Shown here in pieces: positions 17,042 through 25,042 of a DNA stretch of 64,000 nt. The translations under genes and the position numbers were made by a program. Numbering within the stretch: position 1 is the stretch's first letter; each line of letters starts with the position of its first letter. This DNA comes from an uncultured Flaviramulus sp. (GTDB lineage: Bacteria > Bacteroidota > Bacteroidia > Flavobacteriales > Flavobacteriaceae). Below the pieces are notes generated by a model. It saw only the letters and a list, made by a program, of their open reading frames with translations. It made no database searches and was not told the origin of the DNA. The DNA is taken from positions 434,001-498,000 of the forward strand of contig CANMUP010000004.1 in NCBI GenBank assembly GCA_947501105.1, read 5' to 3'.

Positions 17042-18442
17042 TTAATCAAAAATAATTTTCAGCTTTTCATTCTTTTTTTTAAGCTGGTTTATAATACTAT
17101 CATTGGCTTTTGACTCAGAAAGATAGAGTCTTTTTAAATTGGTGAGTTTAGGAATTACAGTTAGTAAACTGTCTGAAACGTTTGTTTCGTATAAATTAAG
17201 TGACTCCAAATTTTGTAAGTTAGACATATGTATTAATCCCTCATCTGAGATATCATTTCTGCTAATATTTAGTTTTATCAAATTTTCTAATTGCCCAATT
17301 TTCTCTAAATATTCGTCTGTAATGTTAGAATGACTTAAGTTTAACCATATTAACTGATCTTTTAATTGTAGGATAGTTTCAAATCCTTTTTTGGTTATAC
17401 TTTTTTCACTTAAACTAAAATTTGCTTCCAAATAATAGTTATCCTTCATAAGTTTGTTTAATATAAATCCTTGCTTACTTAATGAATCAATAATGCCCAT
17501 TTTAGGCGGATCAACTTTTTTATTAAACAGGCTGTTTTTATCTAATCCAAGAATATTTTTCACCTTATTAATTATTTCATTATCAGGATTCAATTGAGTA
17601 AAATAACCATTAGGTGGTGCGTTATTATTTATCCACCAACCAATAAGTGTTACCTCATTTTTTGTTAAAGGTCGTTTTCCTTCAGAAGGCATAAAATCGT
17701 CATGCGATTTAGGAAGTGTTATTCGTCTATAAAAATCACTAGCTTCAGCATCATTTGGGATAATTACATCACCGTTTTCTCCGCCCTTCATTAAGTTTGA
17801 AAAGCTAGTTAAGTCTAGATCTCCTTTCTTTTTATCTTGATTATGGCAACTAACACATCTATTATTCATGATAGGCGAAATCAAATCTAAATAAACATCA
17901 GCAGAGTCTAAAACGGTTACTTTTTTTCGAGGAATTGCTTTTTTAGGCATTCCTACAAGTGATCGAATAGAATTTGGAGCATATTCAAATAAATATGTAG
18001 ATCCGTGCGTCAGGTTTCCTCCTAAATGACCCGTATAAAAAACTGTAAATACAACAATAAATATGAGTATACGTTTACCATAAAATGGAAGTTTGATTTG
18101 CTTTTTTGAAATATAATAACAGATAGTTGAAAACAAAAACAATGCTACCCCGCTCCATTTGTGCAAAAAAACAGTACTCTCATTATAATCCCCTGAAAGA
18201 GACAGAAAATAACCAAATAATATTGCAAAAAAAGCGCTTATACAACCTAAGCCCCATAAGTATTGGGTGTAATTTTTTAAAGGCTTAAATTTAGTCCATT
18301 TAGTAACTATTTCGACCAAAGCGGCCAATATTAAAAATCCAATAGGAAAATGAACTACTAAAGGGTGGATTCTACCAAAAAAGATTAAAATATCGGAAGG
18401 ATTATCAGTAACACCACTATTTATTAAAATGCTTAACTCCAT
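17042..18442 (-). CDS. Membrane protein fusing DUF2231-like helices, a planctomycete-type cytochrome domain and leucine-rich repeats
   Basis: 466 residues. The N-terminus (about 20-160) has four membrane helices with HPLVVHFPIGFL, the signature of DUF2231-like proteins. Next is a single c-type haem motif, CVSCHNQ near residue 200, in the sequence context of planctomycete cytochrome domains (KKKGDLDLTSF..., DDFMPSEGKRPLT). The C-terminal ~130 residues are leucine-rich repeats (LIWLNLSHSNITDEYL, LIKLNISRNDISDEGL, and so on). This suggests a membrane-anchored haem protein with a protein- or glycan-binding face in the periplasm. Last gene of the PSD1 cassette, 6 bp after the propeller gene. Function unknown. 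Confidence 0.8.
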   Translation of the reverse strand: MELSILINSGVTDNPSDILIFFGRIHPLVVHFPIGFLILAALVEIVTKWTKFKPLKNYTQYLWGLGCISAFFAILFGYFLSLSGDYNESTVFLHKWSGVALFLFSTICYYISKKQIKLPFYGKRILIFIVVFTVFYTGHLGGNLTHGSTYLFEYAPNSIRSLVGMPKKAIPRKKVTVLDSADVYLDLISPIMNNRCVSCHNQDKKKGDLDLTSFSNLMKGGENGDVIIPNDAEASDFYRRITLPKSHDDFMPSEGKRPLTKNEVTLIGWWINNNAPPNGYFTQLNPDNEIINKVKNILGLDKNSLFNKKVDPPKMGIIDSLSKQGFILNKLMKDNYYLEANFSLSEKSITKKGFETILQLKDQLIWLNLSHSNITDEYLEKIGQLENLIKLNISRNDISDEGLIHMSNLQNLESLNLYETNVSDSLLTVIPKLTNLKRLYLSESKANDSIINQLKKKNEKLKIIFD

Positions 18443-18448
18443 TTATTT

Positions 18449-19372
18449 TTATTTGAGTGGAGTTCCTTTAATAGGTTTACCATTCGTTGTTAGAATTTGA
18501 AAATGATGTGCTCTAAAGTTATTATAAGTCCAAACTATATTTTTATTCGAATCTACTTCAAAAATTTTAATTCCCTTTTGCGCCCCATAACTTGTAATTA
18601 CAGTATTCCCGTTAGGCAATCTTTGAGCTCCACAAGGATCAACTAAAGGATCTTCATCATATAAAGCATTGCTTACTTCCCAAACTATTTGCCCTTTTGA
18701 ATTTAATTCAACAACCCTATTTCCATGAGTAAGTGTTACCAAAGTATTTCCATTTTTTATCCGAATAGCTGTAAATGGCCAAGTCTCTGCTTTTCGTCCT
18801 CCAAATTCCTCATAATCTGTACTAAAGGTTTTTACAATTGTTCCATCTGGCTGATATTCCTTTACTGCAAAAGCTAGTAAATGTGGTACAAGATAATTAC
18901 CGTTTTTTAACTTTCTCGCCATTCGAGTTTGCATATGAATATTATCCGTTTCGGGTTTGAGAGGAATACTTTTAACCACTTTCCCTTTTTTATTAATTTC
19001 AACTATTCTAGGTATAGTTCCAGATTCTGTAATCATAGTATTTCCATTAGATAAACGTACAGCAGTCCCTAACTCCATGGATTCTTCGGTTTTCTTATAA
19101 TTGAGAATAATTTCTTTTTTCTTATTGTACTCTCTCACTTCATCTCCCCAACATATTAAAATATTTCCATTTTTAAGAACATAACCATCTCGTGCTCCAG
19201 CCTTTTTAGAATCCCAAATAATTTCTCCTGCTTCACCTATAATTCCAGTAAATTGTGGTCCAGCTATAAAAAAAGAATGCGTTATTTCTGGCGTTGCTTT
19301 TTGTGACCATGAAAGACATGGAACAATTAAACATATGACTAAAATTAATTTAAACCTTGTGTTTATTTTCAT
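18449..19372 (-). CDS. Exported beta-propeller protein, ASST/PQQ-like
   Basis: 307 residues with a signal peptide (about 1-23). The rest consists of repeated blades with the motif (L/I)xNGNTLIT and (I/V)VEINxKGxIVWE, at least five copies, the kind seen in arylsulfotransferase-like and PQQ-type propellers. I see neither a clear catalytic His of arylsulfotransferases nor a set of PQQ ligands, so an enzyme activity is not claimed. It lies between DUF1501 (19 bp upstream) and the LRR/haem fusion (6 bp downstream) and probably works with them in the periplasm. Confidence 0.8.
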   Translation of the reverse strand: MKINTRFKLILVICLIVPCLSWSQKATPEITHSFFIAGPQFTGIIGEAGEIIWDSKKAGARDGYVLKNGNILICWGDEVREYNKKKEIILNYKKTEESMELGTAVRLSNGNTMITESGTIPRIVEINKKGKVVKSIPLKPETDNIHMQTRMARKLKNGNYLVPHLLAFAVKEYQPDGTIVKTFSTDYEEFGGRKAETWPFTAIRIKNGNTLVTLTHGNRVVELNSKGQIVWEVSNALYDEDPLVDPCGAQRLPNGNTVITSYGAQKGIKIFEVDSNKNIVWTYNNFRAHHFQILTTNGKPIKGTPLK

Positions 19373-19391
19373 TTAATTACTGTTTTAGATT

Positions 19392-20843
19392 TTAAGTTAA
19401 TATATCTTTAATTACATGTCCGTGTACATCTGTTAATCGTATATCTCTACCTCCAAATCTAAAAGTGAGATGCTCATGATTGATACCCATTAAATGCATC
19501 ATTGTAGCATGAAGATCATGAACTGAGACTTCATTTTCAATAACTCTATAACCATATTCATCTGTTCGACCATATATAGTTCCTCCTTTAATTCCAGCAC
19601 CTGCCATCCACATACTACAAGCCGAAGGATTATGGTCTCGCCCATTTGACCCCTGAGCAAATGGTGTTCTTCCAAATTCTCCAGTCCATACAACTAAGGT
19701 TTCTTCTAGAAGTCCTCTCGATTTTAAATCTTTAAGCAATCCTGCAATGGGCTGGTCTACTGCATGTGCGTTTTTTTCGTGTCCATCTTTTAGGTTTCCA
19801 TGTTGGTCCCACCTGTCGGCACTTACTTTTGGGCATGTTAGCTCTATAAAGCGCACACCTCTTTCAACAAGTCTACGCGCTAATAAGCATTGAGCTGCAT
19901 AACCTCTTGTATGAGGATCATCAGAATCAAATCCATATAACTTTTTCGTAGCCTTTGATTCTTCTTTGAATTCTGTTAATTCTGGAATGGAAGATTGCAT
20001 TTTATACGCTAATTCATAATTTGAAATAGCAGATTCTACGGCATCAACTTCTCCCGTTTCTGCAAGTTGTTTTTTATCTAGTGCTTTAATAAAACTTAAT
20101 TTTTGCTCTTGTAAATTCGGAATGCTTTCTTTTGGTTTTATATTAGCGATAGGTTGAGCTCCTGCTCTTAATATTGAAGCCTGATAAGAAGCTGGCAAGA
20201 ATCCATTTTTAAAGTTGTCAAGTCCTCCTGGGGGAATAAGCCCTCCATCCAACACGACATATCCAGGAATATTTTTGTTTTCACTTCCCAAGCCATAATT
20301 TATCCAAGATCCCATACTCGGTCTTCCTTGAAGTCCACTACCTGTATGCAAAAAATAATTTGCATTTGTATGCTCTGGAAATTGAGATGTCATAGATCTA
20401 ATTAATGCCATATCATCTACACAAGTCGCTATATGAGGAAAAAGCTCACTAACTGGCATTCCACATTCACCATACTGTTTAAATTCCCAAGGACTCTTTA
20501 AAATTTTACCAACATTATCAAATTGAGTTGCATCAACTTTAAATTTTTTCCTTGGGTCTTCACCATTTTCTTTAGTTAATCTTGGTTTGGGATCAAAAGA
20601 ATCTACTTGAGATACCCCACCATCCATATAAAGAAAAATGATGCTTTTTGCTTTAGGCAAAAAATGTGGTCCTAAATTGAGATTTGAACTTGGGTTTATA
20701 ATAGACCTTTCAGATTGACCACAAGACAATGGTAAAGGGGCTAACAAACTCATTAACGCGAGCGATCCAAATCCACCTTTGCAGATATCCAGCATTTCAC
20801 GACGTGAAAGTGGTTTTTGCATAAAATTATGGTACTTACTCAT
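19392..20843 (-). CDS. DUF1501-family Tat-exported lipoprotein
   Basis: 483 residues. The N-terminus has a twin-Arg signal (PLSRREMLDICKGGFG) and a lipobox near PLSC, so folded export and lipid anchoring are likely. The body has the sulfatase/phosphatase-like fold features of DUF1501: IIFLYMDGGVSQVDSFDPKP, GRPSMGSWINYGLGSE, VVWTGEFGRTPFAQG and GRDHNPSACSMWMAGAGIKGG. These proteins are abundant in planctomycetes and are nearly always paired with PSD1 proteins; their reaction is not established. The start ATG overlaps the PSD1 stop codon by one base (TAATG), so the two are translationally coupled. Confidence 0.9.
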   Translation of the reverse strand: MSKYHNFMQKPLSRREMLDICKGGFGSLALMSLLAPLPLSCGQSERSIINPSSNLNLGPHFLPKAKSIIFLYMDGGVSQVDSFDPKPRLTKENGEDPRKKFKVDATQFDNVGKILKSPWEFKQYGECGMPVSELFPHIATCVDDMALIRSMTSQFPEHTNANYFLHTGSGLQGRPSMGSWINYGLGSENKNIPGYVVLDGGLIPPGGLDNFKNGFLPASYQASILRAGAQPIANIKPKESIPNLQEQKLSFIKALDKKQLAETGEVDAVESAISNYELAYKMQSSIPELTEFKEESKATKKLYGFDSDDPHTRGYAAQCLLARRLVERGVRFIELTCPKVSADRWDQHGNLKDGHEKNAHAVDQPIAGLLKDLKSRGLLEETLVVWTGEFGRTPFAQGSNGRDHNPSACSMWMAGAGIKGGTIYGRTDEYGYRVIENEVSVHDLHATMMHLMGINHEHLTFRFGGRDIRLTDVHGHVIKDILT

Positions 20844-23770
20844 TATATTAGGTATAAAAATTCTTTTAAATTAAATATGCTATGACAATATTCTTTCCAT
20901 ATTTCTAAATCAAAATCAGCGTCATTATTGTTAGCTTTTTTCATTTCTTCAAGTTGTTTTATAAATTTAGATGCATTACCAATCTCTTCCTCTGTTGGTT
21001 TTCGAGAAAAAGCATGCATATAAATCCACTCAATTTTTTCATTAAAGGATAAGCTCTTTTGTTCTAATAACTTTTGCGCCATAATTTCAGCTTGTTCAAT
21101 TACAAAAGGATCATTCATCAAAATTAAAGATTGTGATGGTACATTAGTAACATCGCGTTTTCCAAAAGTAGTAAATGGTATAGGTCGATCAAAAACGGTC
21201 ATCATTGGCTCTAAAAAATTCCGTCTTACTGACTGATAAATACTCCGTCTTCCATTACCGTTTAAAGGTCCAGATTTTGCAGGCCTTCCTCTTCCTTGCA
21301 TGAATTTTGTTAAATATGTTTCAACTGGCGGCCCATAAACTGTATCATTTAAACTTTCTGAAGCAACTAAAATCCCATCTCTAATCGCTTCCGATTCCAA
21401 ACGTCTTACTGGAAAAGATGCTAAATATATGTTGTTAGGATCTTTTTTTACAACATCATTATTAATAATAGTACTTCTTTTAAAGGCGTTTGAAGTCACT
21501 ATATATTTTATCATTTTTTTAATTGACCAATCATCTTTTTGAAACTTAATTGCTAAGTGATCTAAAAGTTCTGGGTGTGAAGGTAGTTTCCCTTGAAGCC
21601 CAAAATTATCAACAGTTTCAACAATACCTCTTCCAAAAAGATGATGCCAAATACGATTAACCATAACTCTAGAGGTTAAAGGGTTTTCAGTATCAAGCAT
21701 GGCATTAGCCAATTCTAATCTGCCGCTTCCTTTTGATTTAAAAGGAACGTCTCCAAGTGGTAACGCCGATAAAAATCTTCTTGGGATACGCTCTTCAGAA
21801 AGGTCTTGATATCTTCCTCTATCAAATACTGGACTATTGATTGCGAAACCATCTGAAACACCATAAATAAAGGTTTTACTCTTTAGTTTTTTTGCTAATC
21901 TTTGACTGCTATCTATAGTAGTTATTAACTCAGAAAAATATGGGTTTAAATGTCCATTTTTTATTTGTTTGTTAATGGTTTTAATTTGTCTTGTTGATGC
22001 ATCAACATCTCTAGTTTTGATTTCTGAAGGCCATTCTTCATTAAAAGAAATTGCATATTGGGCTTCTACGAAGGCGTTTTCGGGTAAATCAAAATTATGC
22101 TGTTTATATTCACCTGAAAGAATTTCAATATAGGCTTTATGTCCTTTCCAAGCCTCAACATTAAAGGTATAGTTTGTCCATTCTGAGGTGTTTACTCCTT
22201 TGGTTAGATCTCCATAAATAGGGTTTTGTATTAATTGAAAATTATCAATTATTATGCGAATTGTACTTTGTTTACCTTTAGCACGGACTCCTATAAAATC
22301 AGAATCTAAAACAAAATTGGGAGACCTTAAACTGCCAAAAACACCAGCATCAAAAACTCTACTTGATGCTATTCCTTCTTTTAATGCAATTAATTTACCT
22401 GAATGTTTATTGATTTCTGGAATTCCTAAAGTTGTCTTTTCCCCAAATGCCATTCCGCTAGTTTTCCATTTTCCGAAATTTGAAACTCTAAAATCTCCAA
22501 GTAGTTTATAATCACTAGATGATTTTATAACTCCATCATCTTTTGGAATCATTTTAACCTCAACTTGGGAACTAATTTTTTCTGTTACCAAAGTCTTTAT
22601 ATAGTCTTGAATTTCTAACAATTCTTTTGCTGTATTTTCTTTTTCAATTGATAGATTAGCATCTAATGGGGTGAATCGAGTGCTCTCCATCACACCATAG
22701 AAAGCATAATAATCTGCTGCAGTAATTGGGTCAAATTTATGGTCGTGACATTTAGCACAAGAGACAGTAAGTCCTTGAAAGGTTTTTGAAGTTACATCAA
22801 TCATATTATCTATTCGATTGGCTTCATCTTGACGTACATCTACAGGACTATGAGTCCCTTCACCCATAGCATAAAAAGCTGTTGCTATTTGTGATTCTAT
22901 CTCTCCAGTCTCAATATCATATCTTTTTTCTTTTAATAAATCTCCTGCTAAATGTTCTTTTAATAACTGACTATATGGAATATCATTATTAAACGCTTTT
23001 ATTAAATAATCTCTGTATTTCCATGCACCAGTTATCGCGTAATCAAATTCATGTCCTTTAGTTTCCGCATATCTGACCAAATCCATCCAATGTCTTGCCC
23101 ATCGCTCGCCATAGCTTACTGAGTTTAAGTACTTGTCTACCATCTTATCGTAAGCATCATCAGATGAATCTGCAATAAATTCTTCTATATCTTCAGTAAG
23201 AGGAGGTAAACCTGTTAATAAATATGAAACTCTTCTTATTAGTGTGTTTTTATTTGCTATTGGAGCTTTATCTAATTCTTTTTGATTTAAATAATTATTA
23301 ATGTAAAAATCAATATCATTAATGTCGTTATCTACATTAGGCTTAATAAACGACCAATGAGGTTTCCACTCAGCGCCTTGTTTAATCCACTTTTCTAAAA
23401 GATTAATTTCTCTTTCACTAAGCTTACTGTTCATCTCTGGTGGTGGCATGATTTTATCATCATTCTCATGAGTAATACGATAAATTAATTCGCTGTTACT
23501 TGGTTTTCCTGGTACAACAGCATACCCTCCATCTTTTAATGCTGCCGTTGCGCCTTCATAAGTATCCAGTCTAAGTTTTGCTTTTCTACTACTAGGGTCT
23601 GGTCCATGACATAAATAACAGTTTTGAACAAGTATTGGGCGAATATCAAAGTTAAAATCAACTTTTTTAGGAAGTGGTTCATATGATTGATTAGAATTAT
23701 TGCATGATAATAAGATTGAGCATAGTATGCTCAATGACCATATTTTTTTTATTCTTCTACTAACAGTCAT
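20843..23770 (-). CDS. PSD1 / planctomycete cytochrome c-domain lipoprotein (DUF1549-DUF1553)
   Basis: 975 residues with a lipoprotein signal (lipobox LLSC). Domain order: planctomycete cytochrome domain (CYLCHGPDPSSRKAKLRL near residue 53, MPPPEM as candidate ligand region), DUF1549 (about 150-360, with LTGLPP and CAKCHDHKFDPI, a second CXXCH), a jelly-roll-like insertion (about 400-580, resembling a carbohydrate-binding fold), and DUF1553 (about 680-960). Two CXXCH motifs suggest two haems. The reaction is unknown for the family. First gene of the cassette, preceded by a promoter-like box and an operator matching the LacI-type autoregulatory site. Confidence 0.92.
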   Translation of the reverse strand: MTVSRRIKKIWSLSILCSILLSCNNSNQSYEPLPKKVDFNFDIRPILVQNCYLCHGPDPSSRKAKLRLDTYEGATAALKDGGYAVVPGKPSNSELIYRITHENDDKIMPPPEMNSKLSEREINLLEKWIKQGAEWKPHWSFIKPNVDNDINDIDFYINNYLNQKELDKAPIANKNTLIRRVSYLLTGLPPLTEDIEEFIADSSDDAYDKMVDKYLNSVSYGERWARHWMDLVRYAETKGHEFDYAITGAWKYRDYLIKAFNNDIPYSQLLKEHLAGDLLKEKRYDIETGEIESQIATAFYAMGEGTHSPVDVRQDEANRIDNMIDVTSKTFQGLTVSCAKCHDHKFDPITAADYYAFYGVMESTRFTPLDANLSIEKENTAKELLEIQDYIKTLVTEKISSQVEVKMIPKDDGVIKSSSDYKLLGDFRVSNFGKWKTSGMAFGEKTTLGIPEINKHSGKLIALKEGIASSRVFDAGVFGSLRSPNFVLDSDFIGVRAKGKQSTIRIIIDNFQLIQNPIYGDLTKGVNTSEWTNYTFNVEAWKGHKAYIEILSGEYKQHNFDLPENAFVEAQYAISFNEEWPSEIKTRDVDASTRQIKTINKQIKNGHLNPYFSELITTIDSSQRLAKKLKSKTFIYGVSDGFAINSPVFDRGRYQDLSEERIPRRFLSALPLGDVPFKSKGSGRLELANAMLDTENPLTSRVMVNRIWHHLFGRGIVETVDNFGLQGKLPSHPELLDHLAIKFQKDDWSIKKMIKYIVTSNAFKRSTIINNDVVKKDPNNIYLASFPVRRLESEAIRDGILVASESLNDTVYGPPVETYLTKFMQGRGRPAKSGPLNGNGRRSIYQSVRRNFLEPMMTVFDRPIPFTTFGKRDVTNVPSQSLILMNDPFVIEQAEIMAQKLLEQKSLSFNEKIEWIYMHAFSRKPTEEEIGNASKFIKQLEEMKKANNNDADFDLEIWKEYCHSIFNLKEFLYLI

Positions 23771-23831
23771 AAATCTAAACTAACGGTTAAGTTAAAAATT
23801 TCTTTTGATTTGGAATGCTGTATATTATTTC

Positions 23832-23839
23832 CAAACATA
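23832..23839 (-). promoter_or_regulatory. Candidate -7 box for the PSD1 cassette
   Basis: Reads TATGTTTG on the minus strand (TAnnTTTG), 61 bp upstream of the PSD1 start. No TTG at the expected -33 position, which would fit a promoter that needs an activator. The operator-like site at 23871-23890 would be centred near -54 relative to the predicted start. Confidence 0.45.
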
Positions 23840-23870
23840 CAAACCCATTTTTCTAATTTAAAAATAAACA

Positions 23871-23890
23871 AAATGCTCACGTGTGCTTTT
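23871..23890. promoter_or_regulatory. LacI-type operator, site 2 (PSD1 cassette)
   Basis: AAATGCTCACGTGTGCTTTT shares the core GCTCACGTG-GC with the perfect palindrome at 24935-24954. It sits between the LacI-type gene and the cassette it presumably controls. Imperfect symmetry in the right arm. Confidence 0.7.
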
Positions 23891-23902
23891 TCGTCTAAAA
23901 AA

Positions 23903-24916
23903 CTAAATTGATCCTCTAAAAATGATTTTTGGTTCAATTATTTTCTTTTCAAAACTTAGCTTTTCGTTTTTTATTTGTCCTAATAACAAGTCAAACGAAT
24001 TCTCTACCATTAAAGGGATTGATTGTTCTACAGTTGTTAATTCAGGTTCACATGCAATACCCATCGGGTCGTTATCAAATCCAATAACTGCAATATCTTC
24101 TGGTACACGAATACCTATCTTTTTCAAATATTTAATAACGCCTATTCCAATCTCATCTCTAACTGCCAATATTCCATCTGGTTTTTCTTCCAATTCCATT
24201 AATTCTTTGGCCTGAACAAATCCATCTTTCATAAAAAACCCTCCTTTAACAATCATTTCTTCTCGATATGGCAAACCATTATCTTTTAATGCTTGCTTAT
24301 ATCCTGCCAACCGATCACGAAATATTTTATGCTGATAATTAGTAGAGATATAGGCAATTTTCTTTTTTCCTGATTTAACCATCGCATTAACTGCGTCATA
24401 AGCGCCTTGAAAATTATTCACTAAAACTTGAGATGCCTCAGTTTGTTCTGGAGCACGGTCAAAAAAAACGTAGGGAATGTTTTCATTTCTTAATACATCA
24501 AAATGGCTTTCATGGACAGTATCCTTTGTAACTGATGCGATAACACCTGCAACCCTATATCCTATCAAAGAATCAATAATTTCTTTTTCTACACTTGCCC
24601 TCTCACTAGATTGAAATATCATTACAGAATAACCTGCTTCTTGAGCTATTTCCATGAAATCTGAAACAAATTTCGAGAAAAAATAAGGTCGCAAATCTGG
24701 AACCACAACTGCCAATACATTACTTCGCTTATTTCTAAAATTCTGGGCTAAACGGTTTGGTTTGTAACCTAACTCATTTGCTTTCTTTTTTATCTGATCC
24801 CTTGTTTCTTTCTTAACAGACCCTGTATTTCTTAAAGCTCTAGAAACTGTTACATGGTGAATACCTAGTTCTCGCGCAACATCTTTAATCGTAACAGTGT
24901 TTTTGTTTTCAATCAT
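23903..24916 (-). CDS. LacI/GalR-family transcriptional regulator
   Basis: 337 residues. N-terminal helix-turn-helix and hinge (about 8-62): VTIKDVARELGIHHVTVSRA, then NELGYKPNRLAQNFRN. The rest is a periplasmic-binding-protein-like effector domain (VLAVVVPDLRPYFFSKFV..., VIGFDNDPMG) that would bind a sugar or sugar derivative. The gene precedes the PSD1 cassette on the same strand with 132 bp between them. A perfect palindrome lies 19 bp upstream of its own ATG and a close variant lies upstream of the cassette, so it most likely controls itself and the cassette. Effector unknown. Confidence 0.95.
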   Translation of the reverse strand: MIENKNTVTIKDVARELGIHHVTVSRALRNTGSVKKETRDQIKKKANELGYKPNRLAQNFRNKRSNVLAVVVPDLRPYFFSKFVSDFMEIAQEAGYSVMIFQSSERASVEKEIIDSLIGYRVAGVIASVTKDTVHESHFDVLRNENIPYVFFDRAPEQTEASQVLVNNFQGAYDAVNAMVKSGKKKIAYISTNYQHKIFRDRLAGYKQALKDNGLPYREEMIVKGGFFMKDGFVQAKELMELEEKPDGILAVRDEIGIGVIKYLKKIGIRVPEDIAVIGFDNDPMGIACEPELTTVEQSIPLMVENSFDLLLGQIKNEKLSFEKKIIEPKIIFRGSI

Positions 24917-24934
24917 AATAATGATGTAAATATA

Positions 24935-24954
24935 TAAAGCTCACGTGAGCTTTA
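24935..24954. promoter_or_regulatory. LacI-type operator, site 1 (autoregulatory)
   Basis: TAAAGCTCACGTGAGCTTTA is a perfect 20-bp palindrome with a central CG, the symmetry expected for LacI-family operators. It lies 19-38 bp upstream of the regulator ATG, where binding would block transcription. Confidence 0.82.
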
Positions 24955-24985
24955 CAAAAAATATCTAATATTTAACAGAAAATAA

Positions 24986-25017
24986 AAACCCTCACAATAT
25001 TAATATTGTGAGGGTTT
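24986..25017 (-). terminator. Terminator of rimP-nusA-infB
   Basis: A perfect 32-bp inverted repeat (arm AAACCCTCACAATATT) begins 26 bp past the infB stop, with a U-run on the minus strand. Strong intrinsic terminator; it separates infB from the LacI gene on the same strand. Confidence 0.88.
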
Positions 25018-25042
25018 AAATAGTATTCGAGATTTTAAAGTT

